From NCBI RefSeq assembly GCF_900100705.1, contig NZ_FNCH01000006.1, positions 62,001 to 126,000 of the forward strand: a stretch of 64,000 bases of DNA, written 5' to 3'. The notes beneath the pieces are model-generated. The model saw only the letters and a program-made list of their open reading frames with translations, had not been told where the DNA came from and did not search any database. The position numbers and the translations under genes are program-made. Source of the DNA: Pedobacter terrae. GTDB taxonomy: Bacteria; Bacteroidota; Bacteroidia; Sphingobacteriales; Sphingobacteriaceae. This document shows, piece after piece, positions 25,429 through 33,661 of the stretch; the first letter of the stretch is position 1; the number at the start of each line of letters is the position of its first letter.

Positions 25429-26649
25429 ATGAGTAAGTTTAACAAGCCCTCAAACACCACAACTGAATATGAATTTCAGCGACTCCATAAACTGAGGCGC
25501 TACGACATTATTGATACCCCTCCAGAACTTCTTTTCGATCTGATTGCTGAAATAGCAAAAGTTACTTTTAAAGCCGCCGGATCATTTGTTTCGTTCATTG
25601 ATGAAACACAGGTATACTTTAAGGCAAACACCAGCCCTATACAGGTTACTGTAATTAAAAAAGAAGATAGCTTATGTACAGTAGCTTCAAAGTCGCCAGA
25701 GATTACGCTGATCGAGGATACCAAAACCTGTGCTGAAGTAAAAGATAACACTTACGTTAAAATGGAAAAGGGTATTCGATTTTATGCGGCTGCACCCATT
25801 ACCACTATGGAAGGCTTTGTAATTGGAGCAGTAAGTGTAATGGACGATAAGCCAAGGTATGATATTGAAGACGACCAACTGATTGTACTGAATTGGTTAG
25901 CCCGGATTACCCTGGAAAAACTCGAGTCGCGGCTAATTAACAGAATTTCTGTACGCGCTTATGATGACCGTTTGCACCGCTTGGCACATGATATGAAAAA
26001 CCCCGCAACTTCATTGATTGCTTTTGGCCAACTTTTAGACAAAGGTTTACTCTCTCCAGAAAAATTTGCTTCATTAGGCCATAAAATTGAGCAAACTGGC
26101 CGGAAAATTGAGCAAACGATGAATAACCTGCTTAGTGAAGCCAAAAATGAGCATGCCACTATAGACCTCAGATTCGAAACCGTTAAAGTAATAAACCTGA
26201 TTAACGCAGTGGCTGCAACTTTCGATTATACATTGAAAGAAAAACAGCAAACGCTGAAAATAAATTGCCAAACGGACGGTTACATCCAGGTAGACCAGGA
26301 ACGGATTAATGATGTATTCAACAACCTGTTGAGTAATGCGATTAAATATTCGCACGAAGGGGAAACAATAGAAATCAACTGCAGTGCAGAAGCCAGTAAT
26401 ATTATATTCGAATTTAAAGACAATGGTTTAGGCATGACTAAAGAAGATATCACCAAACTATTTACCAAGTTTGCCAAACTATCATCAGTGCCAACTGCAA
26501 AAGAACGCTCTAATGGCATTGGTCTCTATATTGTTAAAACCCTGGTGCTGCTGCATGGTGGCAAGGTATGGGCTACCAGCGCAGGTAAAAATCTGGGCAG
26601 TTCGTTTTTTATTTCCTTACCAATAGAAAGCCCGCCGATATCAGATTAG
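25429..26649 (+). CDS. GAF-domain sensor histidine kinase
   Basis: 406 residues, no membrane segment, so cytoplasmic. An N-terminal GAF domain (about 30-170) is followed by a HisKA dimerisation helix with the phosphorylated histidine in RLAHDMKNPATSLIAFGQLL (near 190) and an ATPase domain with the N-box DVFNNLLSNAIKYS, G1 FKDNGLGM, F-box FTKFAKLS and G2 NGIGLYIVKTLVLLHGG. It should autophosphorylate in response to a small ligand or redox signal. No response-regulator gene is adjacent, so it is an orphan kinase. It may act with a distant partner. Confidence 0.9.
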   Translation: MSKFNKPSNTTTEYEFQRLHKLRRYDIIDTPPELLFDLIAEIAKVTFKAAGSFVSFIDETQVYFKANTSPIQVTVIKKEDSLCTVASKSPEITLIEDTKTCAEVKDNTYVKMEKGIRFYAAAPITTMEGFVIGAVSVMDDKPRYDIEDDQLIVLNWLARITLEKLESRLINRISVRAYDDRLHRLAHDMKNPATSLIAFGQLLDKGLLSPEKFASLGHKIEQTGRKIEQTMNNLLSEAKNEHATIDLRFETVKVINLINAVAATFDYTLKEKQQTLKINCQTDGYIQVDQERINDVFNNLLSNAIKYSHEGETIEINCSAEASNIIFEFKDNGLGMTKEDITKLFTKFAKLSSVPTAKERSNGIGLYIVKTLVLLHGGKVWATSAGKNLGSSFFISLPIESPPISD

Positions 26650-27126
26650 CTTCATTTACTTCCAGAGTTATTTTAGCCATTATTTCAAAAGACCTTGAAA
26701 TAAATTCACTTCTTAAGCAAGAAAAGCACGATCAGTACTGATTATTAATTGGTAATCTAAGTAAACTTTAATTTCTATAAAGAAAGTTTTTAACTAGGCA
26801 TTTCATGATGAAGGCAAACAGCATCACTCAGACTAAATAATTCAAATGAAATGACTGCCCCATAATATTCAAATGAAAAAAGGATGTAACCAGTTGGCTA
26901 CATCCTTATCTAAATTAACGCTCTCAACTTATGAAGTTGTATAAGGCTCTCACCCCTTATGTCTACAATATTACGACAGAAAAATTAAGATTTGATGAAG
27001 ATTTTAATTCATTTTAAGATAAATTGAAATTTCTTTCATTTTTTCCAAACTACATCAAAATGAAAAATCAATGATTTAATGAAACTAGTGCCATCGTCAC
27101 CTTATTAATTTATATACTTCATCAAA
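26650..27126. other. 477-bp non-coding gap with small hairpins
   Basis: No coding frame is convincing. The sequence ATTCAAATGAAA occurs twice about 28 bp apart (near 26839 and 26868). AAGGATGTA (26880-26888) pairs with TACATCCTT (26899-26907) and, on the minus strand, is followed by TTTTT, so it could end the Crp/Fnr transcript 220 bp downstream of its stop. Two smaller hairpins (AACTT/AAGTT and ATAAGG/CCTTAT) follow within 60 bp. Confidence 0.55.
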
Positions 27127-27735
27127 CTACACCGGTTGTTTAACCATTTTGCTTCTGATTCTGCTCAGCGTTTCAAAGCGCATACCCAGGTAAGTGGCCA
27201 CGCAGCGCAAGGGAACCTGAGATACATCAAAAGAATTTAACTCCATAAATTTCTCGTAACGCCTTTCGGCAGATGGGATGCGTGCCAGCATCGATCGTTC
27301 TGAAGCCGCATGATACTGGAGCTCAAGTATTTTTCGCCATATTATGTTTGTTTCCTGATAACTTTCATAAAGCTCATCAATCAATAAATATGGAATGGCC
27401 ACTAATTCGGAATTTGATAATGCCTGCAAATATTCTATAGAGGGTTTAGGAGGAGCGCCAGGAAGTTGAATTGCGCCAACAAATTCGTTTCCTACGCTAA
27501 TCCAGGTGGTAATTTCTTTATTTCCTTCTTTAATAAAACCCCGCACCAAACCTGAGGCCACAAAAAAAACACGATTATTATTATCAATAGGTGATAAAAT
27601 GTGCTTATTCTTCATGATTTGAAGAGGCTCCACATTTTTCTCTATTTTCTTGATAAACCCTGATGTTATAGGGCATAACTTGCTGAAATAGTTTAAGACA
27701 GCGTTTACCAAAAATATCTTCTGGGATTCGAGCAT
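27127..27735 (-). CDS. Crp/Fnr-family transcriptional regulator
   Basis: 202 residues from the ATG at 27735 (an upstream TTG adds two residues). A cyclic-nucleotide-binding-like beta-roll (about 25-125, with VFFVASGLVRGFIKEGNKEI) is followed by a helix-turn-helix (VPLRCVATYLGMRFETLSRIRSK). The usual cAMP-binding R-x-A core is not evident, as is common in Bacteroidota members. It probably senses a different signal and controls distant genes. It starts 95 bp downstream of the short sigma-like gene on the same strand. Confidence 0.85.
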   Translation of the reverse strand: MLESQKIFLVNAVLNYFSKLCPITSGFIKKIEKNVEPLQIMKNKHILSPIDNNNRVFFVASGLVRGFIKEGNKEITTWISVGNEFVGAIQLPGAPPKPSIEYLQALSNSELVAIPYLLIDELYESYQETNIIWRKILELQYHAASERSMLARIPSAERRYEKFMELNSFDVSQVPLRCVATYLGMRFETLSRIRSKMVKQPV

Positions 27736-27830
27736 ATACAAATAGGAATAGACTTTAGACCCCTAATTATAGTGATTTCGATTGAAATATAAAAATATAT
27801 TAGATTATCGTGACTATATTATGCTACGTA

Positions 27831-28151
27831 TTAAGATGCGGATTGCTTAATAATTTGAAGTGCTAACCGATTTATCCAGGTAAAAATTCTGGATTTAGTT
27901 TGATCAAATTCCGGGAAAGACCGCCAAGCTTCACAAAATGTTTGTTCTAAAATTAGTTTAGCTTTTTCTTCATTTCCTACATACCTTATGATATTACCAT
28001 AAACTGCTGCCGAGTATCTCTGATATAATGCTTTAAATGCAGCACCATCATAAGCCTCTAATGTTGTAAAAAGGAAATTGTCATCCGATAAATCAACTTC
28101 ATGGCCGATACTTAGTTCTTGATGGGTAACCCTTTGGTACAAAGACTGCAT
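27831..28151 (-). CDS. Sigma-70 region-2-only protein (truncated ECF-like)
   Basis: 106 residues from the ATG at 28151; an upstream GTG at 28178 is possible. It matches only ECF sigma region 2: AFKALYQRYSAAVYGNIIRYVGNEEKAKLILEQTF, then AWRSFPEFDQTKSRIFTWINRLALQIIK, ending SAS. The linker and region 4, which bind the -35 element, are absent, and only 95 bp separate its stop from the next gene, so no split second half fits. It may compete for core RNA polymerase, act as an anti-activator, or be a degenerate gene. No anti-sigma gene is nearby. Confidence 0.72.
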   Translation of the reverse strand: MQSLYQRVTHQELSIGHEVDLSDDNFLFTTLEAYDGAAFKALYQRYSAAVYGNIIRYVGNEEKAKLILEQTFCEAWRSFPEFDQTKSRIFTWINRLALQIIKQSAS

Positions 28152-28161
28152 GATGATTTGA

Positions 28162-28194
28162 TTTTGGTTTAATAACACGCCTAGTTTATCTTTG
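28162..28194 (+). promoter_or_regulatory. Plus-strand promoter inside the sigma-like 5' region
   Basis: TTTTG (28162-28166) is followed after 20 bp by TATCTTTG (28187-28194), a good match to the -33/-7 Bacteroidota pattern. It points away from the sigma-like gene and would start transcription at or just after the ATG of the 32-codon frame at 28198. Confidence 0.5.
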
Positions 28195-28197
28195 TTT

Positions 28198-28296
28198 ATG
28201 CAACGCCACCAAAATCAAACAACCGAACGGAGTACAAAAAATGCAGCTTCAGAATATCAGGTTATTTTGTTAAGCCGTTTCAGGATAAAGTTTTGA
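28198..28296 (+). CDS. Possible 32-residue peptide
   Basis: A short frame from ATG to TGA reads MQRHQNQTTERSTKNAASEY, then QVILLSRFRIKF. It is basic and has no membrane segment or metal motif. Its only support is the well-formed promoter 4 bp before the ATG, which would give a leaderless message. It may be a non-coding transcript instead. No family recognised. Confidence 0.3.
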   Translation: MQRHQNQTTERSTKNAASEYQVILLSRFRIKF

Positions 28297-28368
28297 AAGG
28301 TTGCGGTAAGAAATATAACAATATTAAACACTAGCCCCTTAATGCTTAAAATATTATTTAAAAATATA

Positions 28369-28399
28369 TTTGCAAGAGACAATGGTTATTGTATCTTTG
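28369..28399 (+). promoter_or_regulatory. Near-perfect Bacteroidota promoter
   Basis: TTTG (28369-28372), a 19-bp spacer, then TATCTTTG (28392-28399). Both boxes and the spacing fit the -33/-7 consensus. Transcription should start near 28404. Confidence 0.7.
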
Positions 28400-28403
28400 C
28401 ACC

Positions 28404-28468
28404 TCTCTGGAAGCTTCCACTCCAGAGTTTAAGAAAGCTTTCCAGTAATGGGAAGCTTTTCTTATTTT
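28404..28468 (+). ncRNA. Candidate small RNA (~65 nt) of two hairpins
   Basis: Right after the promoter come two stems. CTCTGGA (28405-28411) pairs with TCCAGAG (28421-28427), and AAGAAAGCTTTCC (28431-28443) pairs with GGGAAGCTTTTCTT (28450-28463, one bulge), followed by ATTTT as an intrinsic terminator. No start codon with a usable frame is present. The words GGAAGC and GCTTCC are reused in both stems, so alternative pairing is possible. No plus-strand gene lies downstream. Confidence 0.55.
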
Positions 28469-28719
28469 AATCGGTAATTATTTGCTGGCTGGTTATCAAA
28501 TCGCACATCCATTATAATTTCTCTTCACATCAAATCTTGAAACGTTTGAAGTTTTGCAATAACATAAGTTGTAATATGGTTAAGACAGTACTTTAATATA
28601 GTCTCATCAGATTTCTAAATCTTATTACGTAGAAGTGTTCTTCAGTTCGCTTACACCTGTTCCGTAAACAGCTAACGGACAGACATACATGCAATCAAAA
28701 AAAATTAAGTTCAGTTCGA

Positions 28720-28763
28720 TAAAAAAAATCCCGCCAAACTATTCGTTGATAGTTAGGCGGGAT
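28720..28763 (-). terminator. Terminator of the GH31-glgB operon
   Basis: ATCCCGCC-A-AACTAT (28728-28742) pairs with ATAGTT-A-GGCGGGAT (28749-28763). On the minus strand it is followed by eight T. It ends 20 bp after the glgB stop. Confidence 0.93.
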
Positions 28764-28782
28764 ATAACAACCGATAAAATTT

Positions 28783-30747
28783 TTATTTACTTTTAAAAAT
28801 CACTACAGCCAAAGGAGGTAGATCAACAGTTATAGAATATTTCTGCCCATTATAATCTTTCAAATCCGGAACAATATCCCCTCTGTTGTTGATACCGCCA
28901 CCATAATAAACTAGATCATCCGTATTAAAAATCTCTGTCCATTTGGTTTTAAACGGCACCCCAATTCTATAATTCTCGCGAACCACAGGGGTTAAGTTTA
29001 TGGCAATAATCAAAGTATCTTTAGCCTTTGGTCCTTTGCGCATGTATACAAACACAGATTCATGTGTATTGTCGGCATCAATCCATTGAAAACCTTCATG
29101 ACTAAAATTGAAGTGATATAATGCGGGTTCTTTGCGATACAGAAAATTTAAAGCTTTAACTGTTTCCTGCATACCTTTATGCGGCGCATATTGTAATAAA
29201 TGCCAATCTAATGATTGCGTAAAGTTCCACTCACTGGTTTGACCAAACTCATTGCCCATAAATAGCAATTTTGCCCCCGGGTGCGTAAACATGTAACCAT
29301 ATAGCGCCCTTAAGTTGGCGAATTTCTGCCAATCATCGCCAGGCATTTTATAAAGCATGGGCGATTTACCATGTACTACCTCATCATGAGAGAAAGGTAA
29401 CATGAAATTTTCGGTAAAAGCATAAGTCATGCTAAAACTTAATTGATGATGGTGGTTTTTCCGTCCGAGGGTTTCTACCTTAAAATACTTTAAGGTATCA
29501 TTCATCCAGCCCATCATCCATTTCATACCAAAACCTAATCCCCCGGCATGTACCGGATGGGTTACACCAGGATAAGTGCTACTTTCTTCTGCAATGGTTT
29601 GTACGCCCTCAAAATTTCCGTAAACAGCAACATTCAGGTCTTGCAAAAACTGTATGGCGCCAAGGTTTTCACTTCCCCCATATTCGTTTGTTGCAGCGTC
29701 TCCATCTTCTCTGGAGAAATTGAAATATAACATCGAAGCCACAGCATCTACCCTCAATCCATCAGCATGATACTGATCCAGCCAGAATATAGCATTACTG
29801 ATTAAAAAAGAACGAACCTCATTTCTATCATAATTAAAAATATACGATTTCCAGTCAGGATGAAACCCCTTGCGCATATCGGCATGTTCATAGAGATGCG
29901 TTCCATCAAATTCATACAGGCCGTGTCTATCGCCGGGAAAATGAGAAGGTACCCAATCCAATATTACAGCAATATTGGCTTTATGCAATGCATCAATAAG
30001 ATACATTAAATCCTGCGGTGAGCCATAGCGCGAGCTTGCCCCAAAATAACCGGTTATCTGGTAGCCCCAGCTCGGAAAATATGGAAACTCCATTACAGGC
30101 ATCAGCTCTACATGCGTAAAACCCATTTCTTTTACATAAGGCACTAACCTGCTGGCCACTTCCCTGCAGTTTAAAACCCGTTCCGGATTGTCCGGATCGC
30201 GTTCCCAAGAGCCTAAATGTATTTCATAAACGGATATAGGTTGATCTAAAGCATTCAGTTTTGCCCTTTTATTTAACCAGGTCTTATCTTTCCAGGTGTA
30301 ATCGGTATCCCAAACAATAGAAGCAGTTTGCGGCGGATGCTCCCACCTGCGCGCATAAGGGTCACCTTTTAAATGTTCAGATTCATCAAAGCCTTTTACA
30401 AAGTATTTATAAACTTCGCCTTTGACTATACCCGGAATAAAACCTTCCCAAATACCGGATTTATCCCATCGTTTGTTTAAGCCATGTGAGGTGTTGATCC
30501 AATCGTTGAAGTTACCTACCACACTTACGGTAATGGCATTTGGTGCCCATACCGAAAAATAAGTTCCGGCTGTACCATCAACAGTAATCAGATGCGAACC
30601 CATTTTTTCATAGAGCCTGAAATGTTTTCCAACCAGGAAAAGATCAATGTCGTAATCGGTATATAAACTGTGTTCCCAAACCCCTTTTGTATGGTCGGGT
30701 TTGGCTAAAGCTGTTTTTTTTAAAGTAACTTTTTTGGCTGATGGCAT
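28783..30747 (-). CDS. glgB: 1,4-alpha-glucan branching enzyme
   Basis: 654 residues from the ATG at 30747; an upstream TTG at 30780 would overlap an intergenic stem. An N-terminal CBM48-type domain (SVWAPNAITVSVVGNFNDW) precedes the GH13 barrel: VIDW-like VILDWVPSHFP, the nucleophile in DGLRVDAVASMLY, the acid glutamate in IAEESSTYPGV and the third acid in LPFSHDEVVHGK. It makes alpha-1,6 branches in glycogen. It follows the GH31 gene, so both probably act on glycogen or maltodextrin in the cytoplasm. No glgA or glgC is seen in the window. Confidence 0.95.
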   Translation of the reverse strand: MPSAKKVTLKKTALAKPDHTKGVWEHSLYTDYDIDLFLVGKHFRLYEKMGSHLITVDGTAGTYFSVWAPNAITVSVVGNFNDWINTSHGLNKRWDKSGIWEGFIPGIVKGEVYKYFVKGFDESEHLKGDPYARRWEHPPQTASIVWDTDYTWKDKTWLNKRAKLNALDQPISVYEIHLGSWERDPDNPERVLNCREVASRLVPYVKEMGFTHVELMPVMEFPYFPSWGYQITGYFGASSRYGSPQDLMYLIDALHKANIAVILDWVPSHFPGDRHGLYEFDGTHLYEHADMRKGFHPDWKSYIFNYDRNEVRSFLISNAIFWLDQYHADGLRVDAVASMLYFNFSREDGDAATNEYGGSENLGAIQFLQDLNVAVYGNFEGVQTIAEESSTYPGVTHPVHAGGLGFGMKWMMGWMNDTLKYFKVETLGRKNHHHQLSFSMTYAFTENFMLPFSHDEVVHGKSPMLYKMPGDDWQKFANLRALYGYMFTHPGAKLLFMGNEFGQTSEWNFTQSLDWHLLQYAPHKGMQETVKALNFLYRKEPALYHFNFSHEGFQWIDADNTHESVFVYMRKGPKAKDTLIIAINLTPVVRENYRIGVPFKTKWTEIFNTDDLVYYGGGINNRGDIVPDLKDYNGQKYSITVDLPPLAVVIFKSK

Positions 30748-30770
30748 AGCTGTTTTTTGGCTAGATAAAT

Positions 30771-30804
30771 TTAGCCCCAAATGCTAAACAACATTCGGGG
30801 CTAA
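30771..30804 (-). promoter_or_regulatory. 13-bp stem between GH31 and glgB
   Basis: TTAGCCCC-A-AATG pairs with CATT-C-GGGGCTAA around an 8-base loop. It lies between the GH31 stop (30810) and the glgB ATG. On the minus strand it is followed only by ATTTAT, a weak T-stretch, so it may attenuate rather than stop transcription, or stabilise one part of the message. Confidence 0.6.
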
Positions 30805-30809
30805 AAGAT

Positions 30810-33272
30810 TTACAGACTCAAAATCTGTATCTGGGAGAAGTTTTTATTGCATTTGAAATGCAGTACATACTGATCGTCTGTATAAAAATCGGTGATTTCT
30901 TTATTATCGATCATGATTTTTTTCACCTGGAACTTTACGCCGATAACGTTACAAACGTATAGTTCATAATTCGGCGTGTACAATCCTTCAATACGTTGGT
31001 TTACCTTTATCGCCTGCATATCGCCTTTTACGGTAAATTTCTTTTCGAGATAAATATCCTGCTCGTAAGCAAAGGTATCACCATGGTCTTCATACATGTA
31101 AGAATTTACTTCGTAATCACTATGATAGATATTTAAAACCACTTCAGTAATTGATTTTTCATCCACATACTGCATTACCGGATATTCCGGTAAAACAGAA
31201 CCGGCGCGCACAAACATTGGCATACTGTCTATCTTGGCGTCAACAGTATATTCATTACCACCTTCTAAAATTTCATTGGTCCAGAAATTATACCATGTGC
31301 CTTTAGGCAGATAAACTTTGCGCGAAATGGCCCCCTGCTCCAGTACCGGACAAATCAAAAGTTTATCGCCATAGCAAAATTCATCCTGACGGAAACTGTT
31401 GCTGATGTTTTCCTGCTCGAGCATGACCAATGGTCTTAAAATCGGGAAACCATAACGGTGATGCTCCCAGAATACTGAATACAGGTAAGGCATTAAACGG
31501 TACCTGAGCTCAATAAACTTGCGGTTAATATTTTCAAAAAACTCACCAAAACTCCAGGGCTCACGCTCGGCTGTATCACCAGCAGAGTGCGCACGCATAA
31601 ATGGGGAGAAAGTACCCAGCTGAATCCAGCGGGTAAATAATTCACCATCGGGCTCTCCACTAAATCCACCGATATCTGTTCCGCAGAAAGGCACACCAGA
31701 AACCGATAAACGCTGGCACTGAATATTTCCGATCTTTAAGTGTTCCCAGGTGGCAATATTATCACCGGTCCATACACTTGCATAGCGTTGCATACCCGAA
31801 TAGCCAGCTCTTGTAATGGTAAACGGGCGTTTGTTGCGCATCAGTTTTTTAAGTCCTTCGTAAGTAGAACGAACCATCTGCATGCCGTAAACATTATGCG
31901 CTTTACGGTGCGAGCCGCGGTAACCATCATAATTGTGGCGTACATCGTTCGGGAAGGTACCTGAACCGAACACCGCCGGCTCATTCATGTCATTCCAGAA
32001 ACCGGCTACACCCATGTCTACCAGCTCTTTGTATAAATTACCCCACCAGGTGCGCACCTTTGGATTGGTAAAATCAGGAAACTGGCAGCGGCCAGGCCAA
32101 ACATGCCCTTCCATATAATAATCGTCGCTGCGTCGACAGAAAAATCTTTTCTCTTTACCTTCTTTAAACACCCAGTAATCATCGTCTACCTTAATTCCAG
32201 GATCGATCATTACCACGGTTTTAAAACCATCATCCGAAAGTTCTTTGATCATTTTCGGCGGATCTGGAAAATACTTTTTATTCCAGGTAAAACAGCGGTA
32301 ACCGTCCATGTAATCAATATCCAGGTAAATGGCATCGCAAGGAATTTTACGCTCCCTAAATTGCCTGGCTATTTCTTTAACCTTAGCTTCGGGATAGTAG
32401 CTCCAACGGCATTGTTGATAGCCTAAAGTCCATTTTGGCGGCATAGGATGCGTACCCGTTAAAGTAGCATAACGTTTAACTACATCCATAATATGTGGGC
32501 CATGAATATAGTAATACTGTAATTCGCCACCATCGGCCCAAAAACTGGTTTTATTTACATCTTCTGAACCAAAATCAAAGTACGATTTAAAAGTATTATC
32601 GAAGAAAATACCATAAGCGGCCTGGTTATGTAAACCAATATAAAATGGTATGGTACGATATAGCGGATCCTGGTTCCATCCAAACGAATAGGCATCGGTA
32701 TTCCAGTTTTCGAACCGCCTGCCCCGTAGGTTGAAATTCCCCGATTTATCACCTAAACCAAAGAAATTTTCTTCGGGGTGACATTTTTTGGTTGCATAGA
32801 TATAATAACCACCAAAATCTACATTTTCTTCCCAATGCATAGAGTTGGCTTCATCAACCATCATTACATTGGTAATATTATCGTGGAAAGAAATATGGAA
32901 ATTTGCTTTTTCTATTTTACAGGTTACCGAATGGGTAGAAACGGTATAATGATCATCATGTTCCTGCATTTTAAAAACAGAAACCTTTTGGTCTACCTCT
33001 GGTACTGCGTAAGAGAAATCATCAAGAAAAACACCATGTGGCGCCAGGCGTACCCTAATAATCTCATCGCTTACCACCCGAATTTCTACTCTTGCATCAC
33101 CGTCTGAGAAATAAAAACGATTGCCCTCTTTCTTTACTTTTTTTACCTCGCCAAGATATTGTTTAACAATTGGTTTTACCGATATATCAACTGGATTGTT
33201 TAAATGCTGTACTTCCTGTTCCTTTTCGATCAGATCACTTGTCTCGCTAGGTTTGTCGTTTTGCGCTTCCAT
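30810..33272 (-). CDS. GH31 alpha-glucosidase
   Basis: 820 residues without signal peptide, so cytoplasmic. GH31 order: N-terminal sandwich, (beta/alpha)8 barrel beginning TLGYQQCRWSYYPEAKVKEI, and C-terminal sandwiches with a DUF5110-like end. The nucleophile is Asp428 in GFWNDMNEPAVF and the acid/base about Asp504 in VWTGDNIATWEHLK. It hydrolyses terminal alpha-glucosidic bonds of maltodextrins or glycogen fragments. It is the first gene of a two-gene operon with glgB. Dyad D lies 120 bp upstream. A related specificity (for example isomaltose) is possible. Confidence 0.92.
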   Translation of the reverse strand: MEAQNDKPSETSDLIEKEQEVQHLNNPVDISVKPIVKQYLGEVKKVKKEGNRFYFSDGDARVEIRVVSDEIIRVRLAPHGVFLDDFSYAVPEVDQKVSVFKMQEHDDHYTVSTHSVTCKIEKANFHISFHDNITNVMMVDEANSMHWEENVDFGGYYIYATKKCHPEENFFGLGDKSGNFNLRGRRFENWNTDAYSFGWNQDPLYRTIPFYIGLHNQAAYGIFFDNTFKSYFDFGSEDVNKTSFWADGGELQYYYIHGPHIMDVVKRYATLTGTHPMPPKWTLGYQQCRWSYYPEAKVKEIARQFRERKIPCDAIYLDIDYMDGYRCFTWNKKYFPDPPKMIKELSDDGFKTVVMIDPGIKVDDDYWVFKEGKEKRFFCRRSDDYYMEGHVWPGRCQFPDFTNPKVRTWWGNLYKELVDMGVAGFWNDMNEPAVFGSGTFPNDVRHNYDGYRGSHRKAHNVYGMQMVRSTYEGLKKLMRNKRPFTITRAGYSGMQRYASVWTGDNIATWEHLKIGNIQCQRLSVSGVPFCGTDIGGFSGEPDGELFTRWIQLGTFSPFMRAHSAGDTAEREPWSFGEFFENINRKFIELRYRLMPYLYSVFWEHHRYGFPILRPLVMLEQENISNSFRQDEFCYGDKLLICPVLEQGAISRKVYLPKGTWYNFWTNEILEGGNEYTVDAKIDSMPMFVRAGSVLPEYPVMQYVDEKSITEVVLNIYHSDYEVNSYMYEDHGDTFAYEQDIYLEKKFTVKGDMQAIKVNQRIEGLYTPNYELYVCNVIGVKFQVKKIMIDNKEITDFYTDDQYVLHFKCNKNFSQIQILSL

Positions 33273-33392
33273 CCTTATTTATTCAAAATTTTAAATTCAT
33301 AGCTCTTAAACCGGGATTTGCTTAAGAAAGTACTATAATACAAATATTTTATTAAAAGGGATCAAGCTTTTTTTCAAGGCCTGTTGATTAAA

Positions 33393-33407
33393 GTGTATTA
33401 TTTACAC
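33393..33407. promoter_or_regulatory. Dyad D: GTGTA-N5-TACAC upstream of GH31-glgB
   Basis: GTGTATTATTTACAC differs from sites A-C by one spacer base. Both half-sites are exact. It lies 121 bp before the GH31 ATG and about 45 bp from a possible -7 element. Confidence 0.7.
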
Positions 33408-33485
33408 TAAGTCAATCTTTCTTCACCGTGCATAAAACGTAAACAATTAAATTTTAGATTAACCCGAATGCAGGCCATTTCATGA

Positions 33486-33547
33486 AATTATATCCGATTG
33501 AATATAAAAACAAGAGATACAAATGGAATTATATCCGAAAGGATATA
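33486..33547. promoter_or_regulatory. Two TATATCC-N4-GRATATA dyads 41 bp apart
   Basis: The word AATTATATCCGA occurs at 33486-33497 and 33527-33538, 41 bp apart (about four helical turns). Each opens a dyad: the second is perfect, TATATCC-GAAA-GGATATA, and the first has one mismatch. They lie upstream of the GH31-glgB operon and could bind a second regulator cooperatively. Confidence 0.5.
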
Positions 33548-33600
33548 GTTTAAATTATCAAAACAAGCTTTCAGATACAACAAAATAAATTCAAAACATT

Positions 33601-33638
33601 TTAAAAAAAAAGCCCATTGTATCAATATACAACGGGCT
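33601..33638 (-). terminator. Terminator of the TonB-dependent receptor gene
   Basis: AGCCC-A-TTGTAT pairs with ATACAA-C-GGGCT (33611-33638), followed by a long T-run on the minus strand. Confidence 0.88.
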
Positions 33639-33661
33639 GCTCAAAATTTAATGAGTATTTC

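Larger units (their letters stand above)
28297..28782. other. Intergenic region with a candidate small RNA and the glgB terminator
   Basis: About 490 bp without a gene. It holds the promoter and RNA described at 28369-28468 and the glgB terminator at 28720-28763. Between them is a weak stem (CTGT-bulge-CCGT with ACGGACAG, near 28649-28683) and otherwise A/T-rich DNA with no clear signal. Confidence 0.6.
33273..33661. other. 389-bp regulatory region upstream of GH31
   Basis: It holds, on the minus strand from left to right: a candidate -7 element at 33341-33348 (AATATTTG), dyad D at 33393, two copies of an AATTATATCCGA dyad at 33486 and 33527, and the terminator of the TonB-dependent receptor. 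No small gene is seen. Confidence 0.6.

Noticed and set aside
27742..27830. Missing region 4 of the sigma-like protein, looked for as a frameshifted second half
   Set aside because: Only about 90 bp are available before the next gene and none of the frames resembles region 4.
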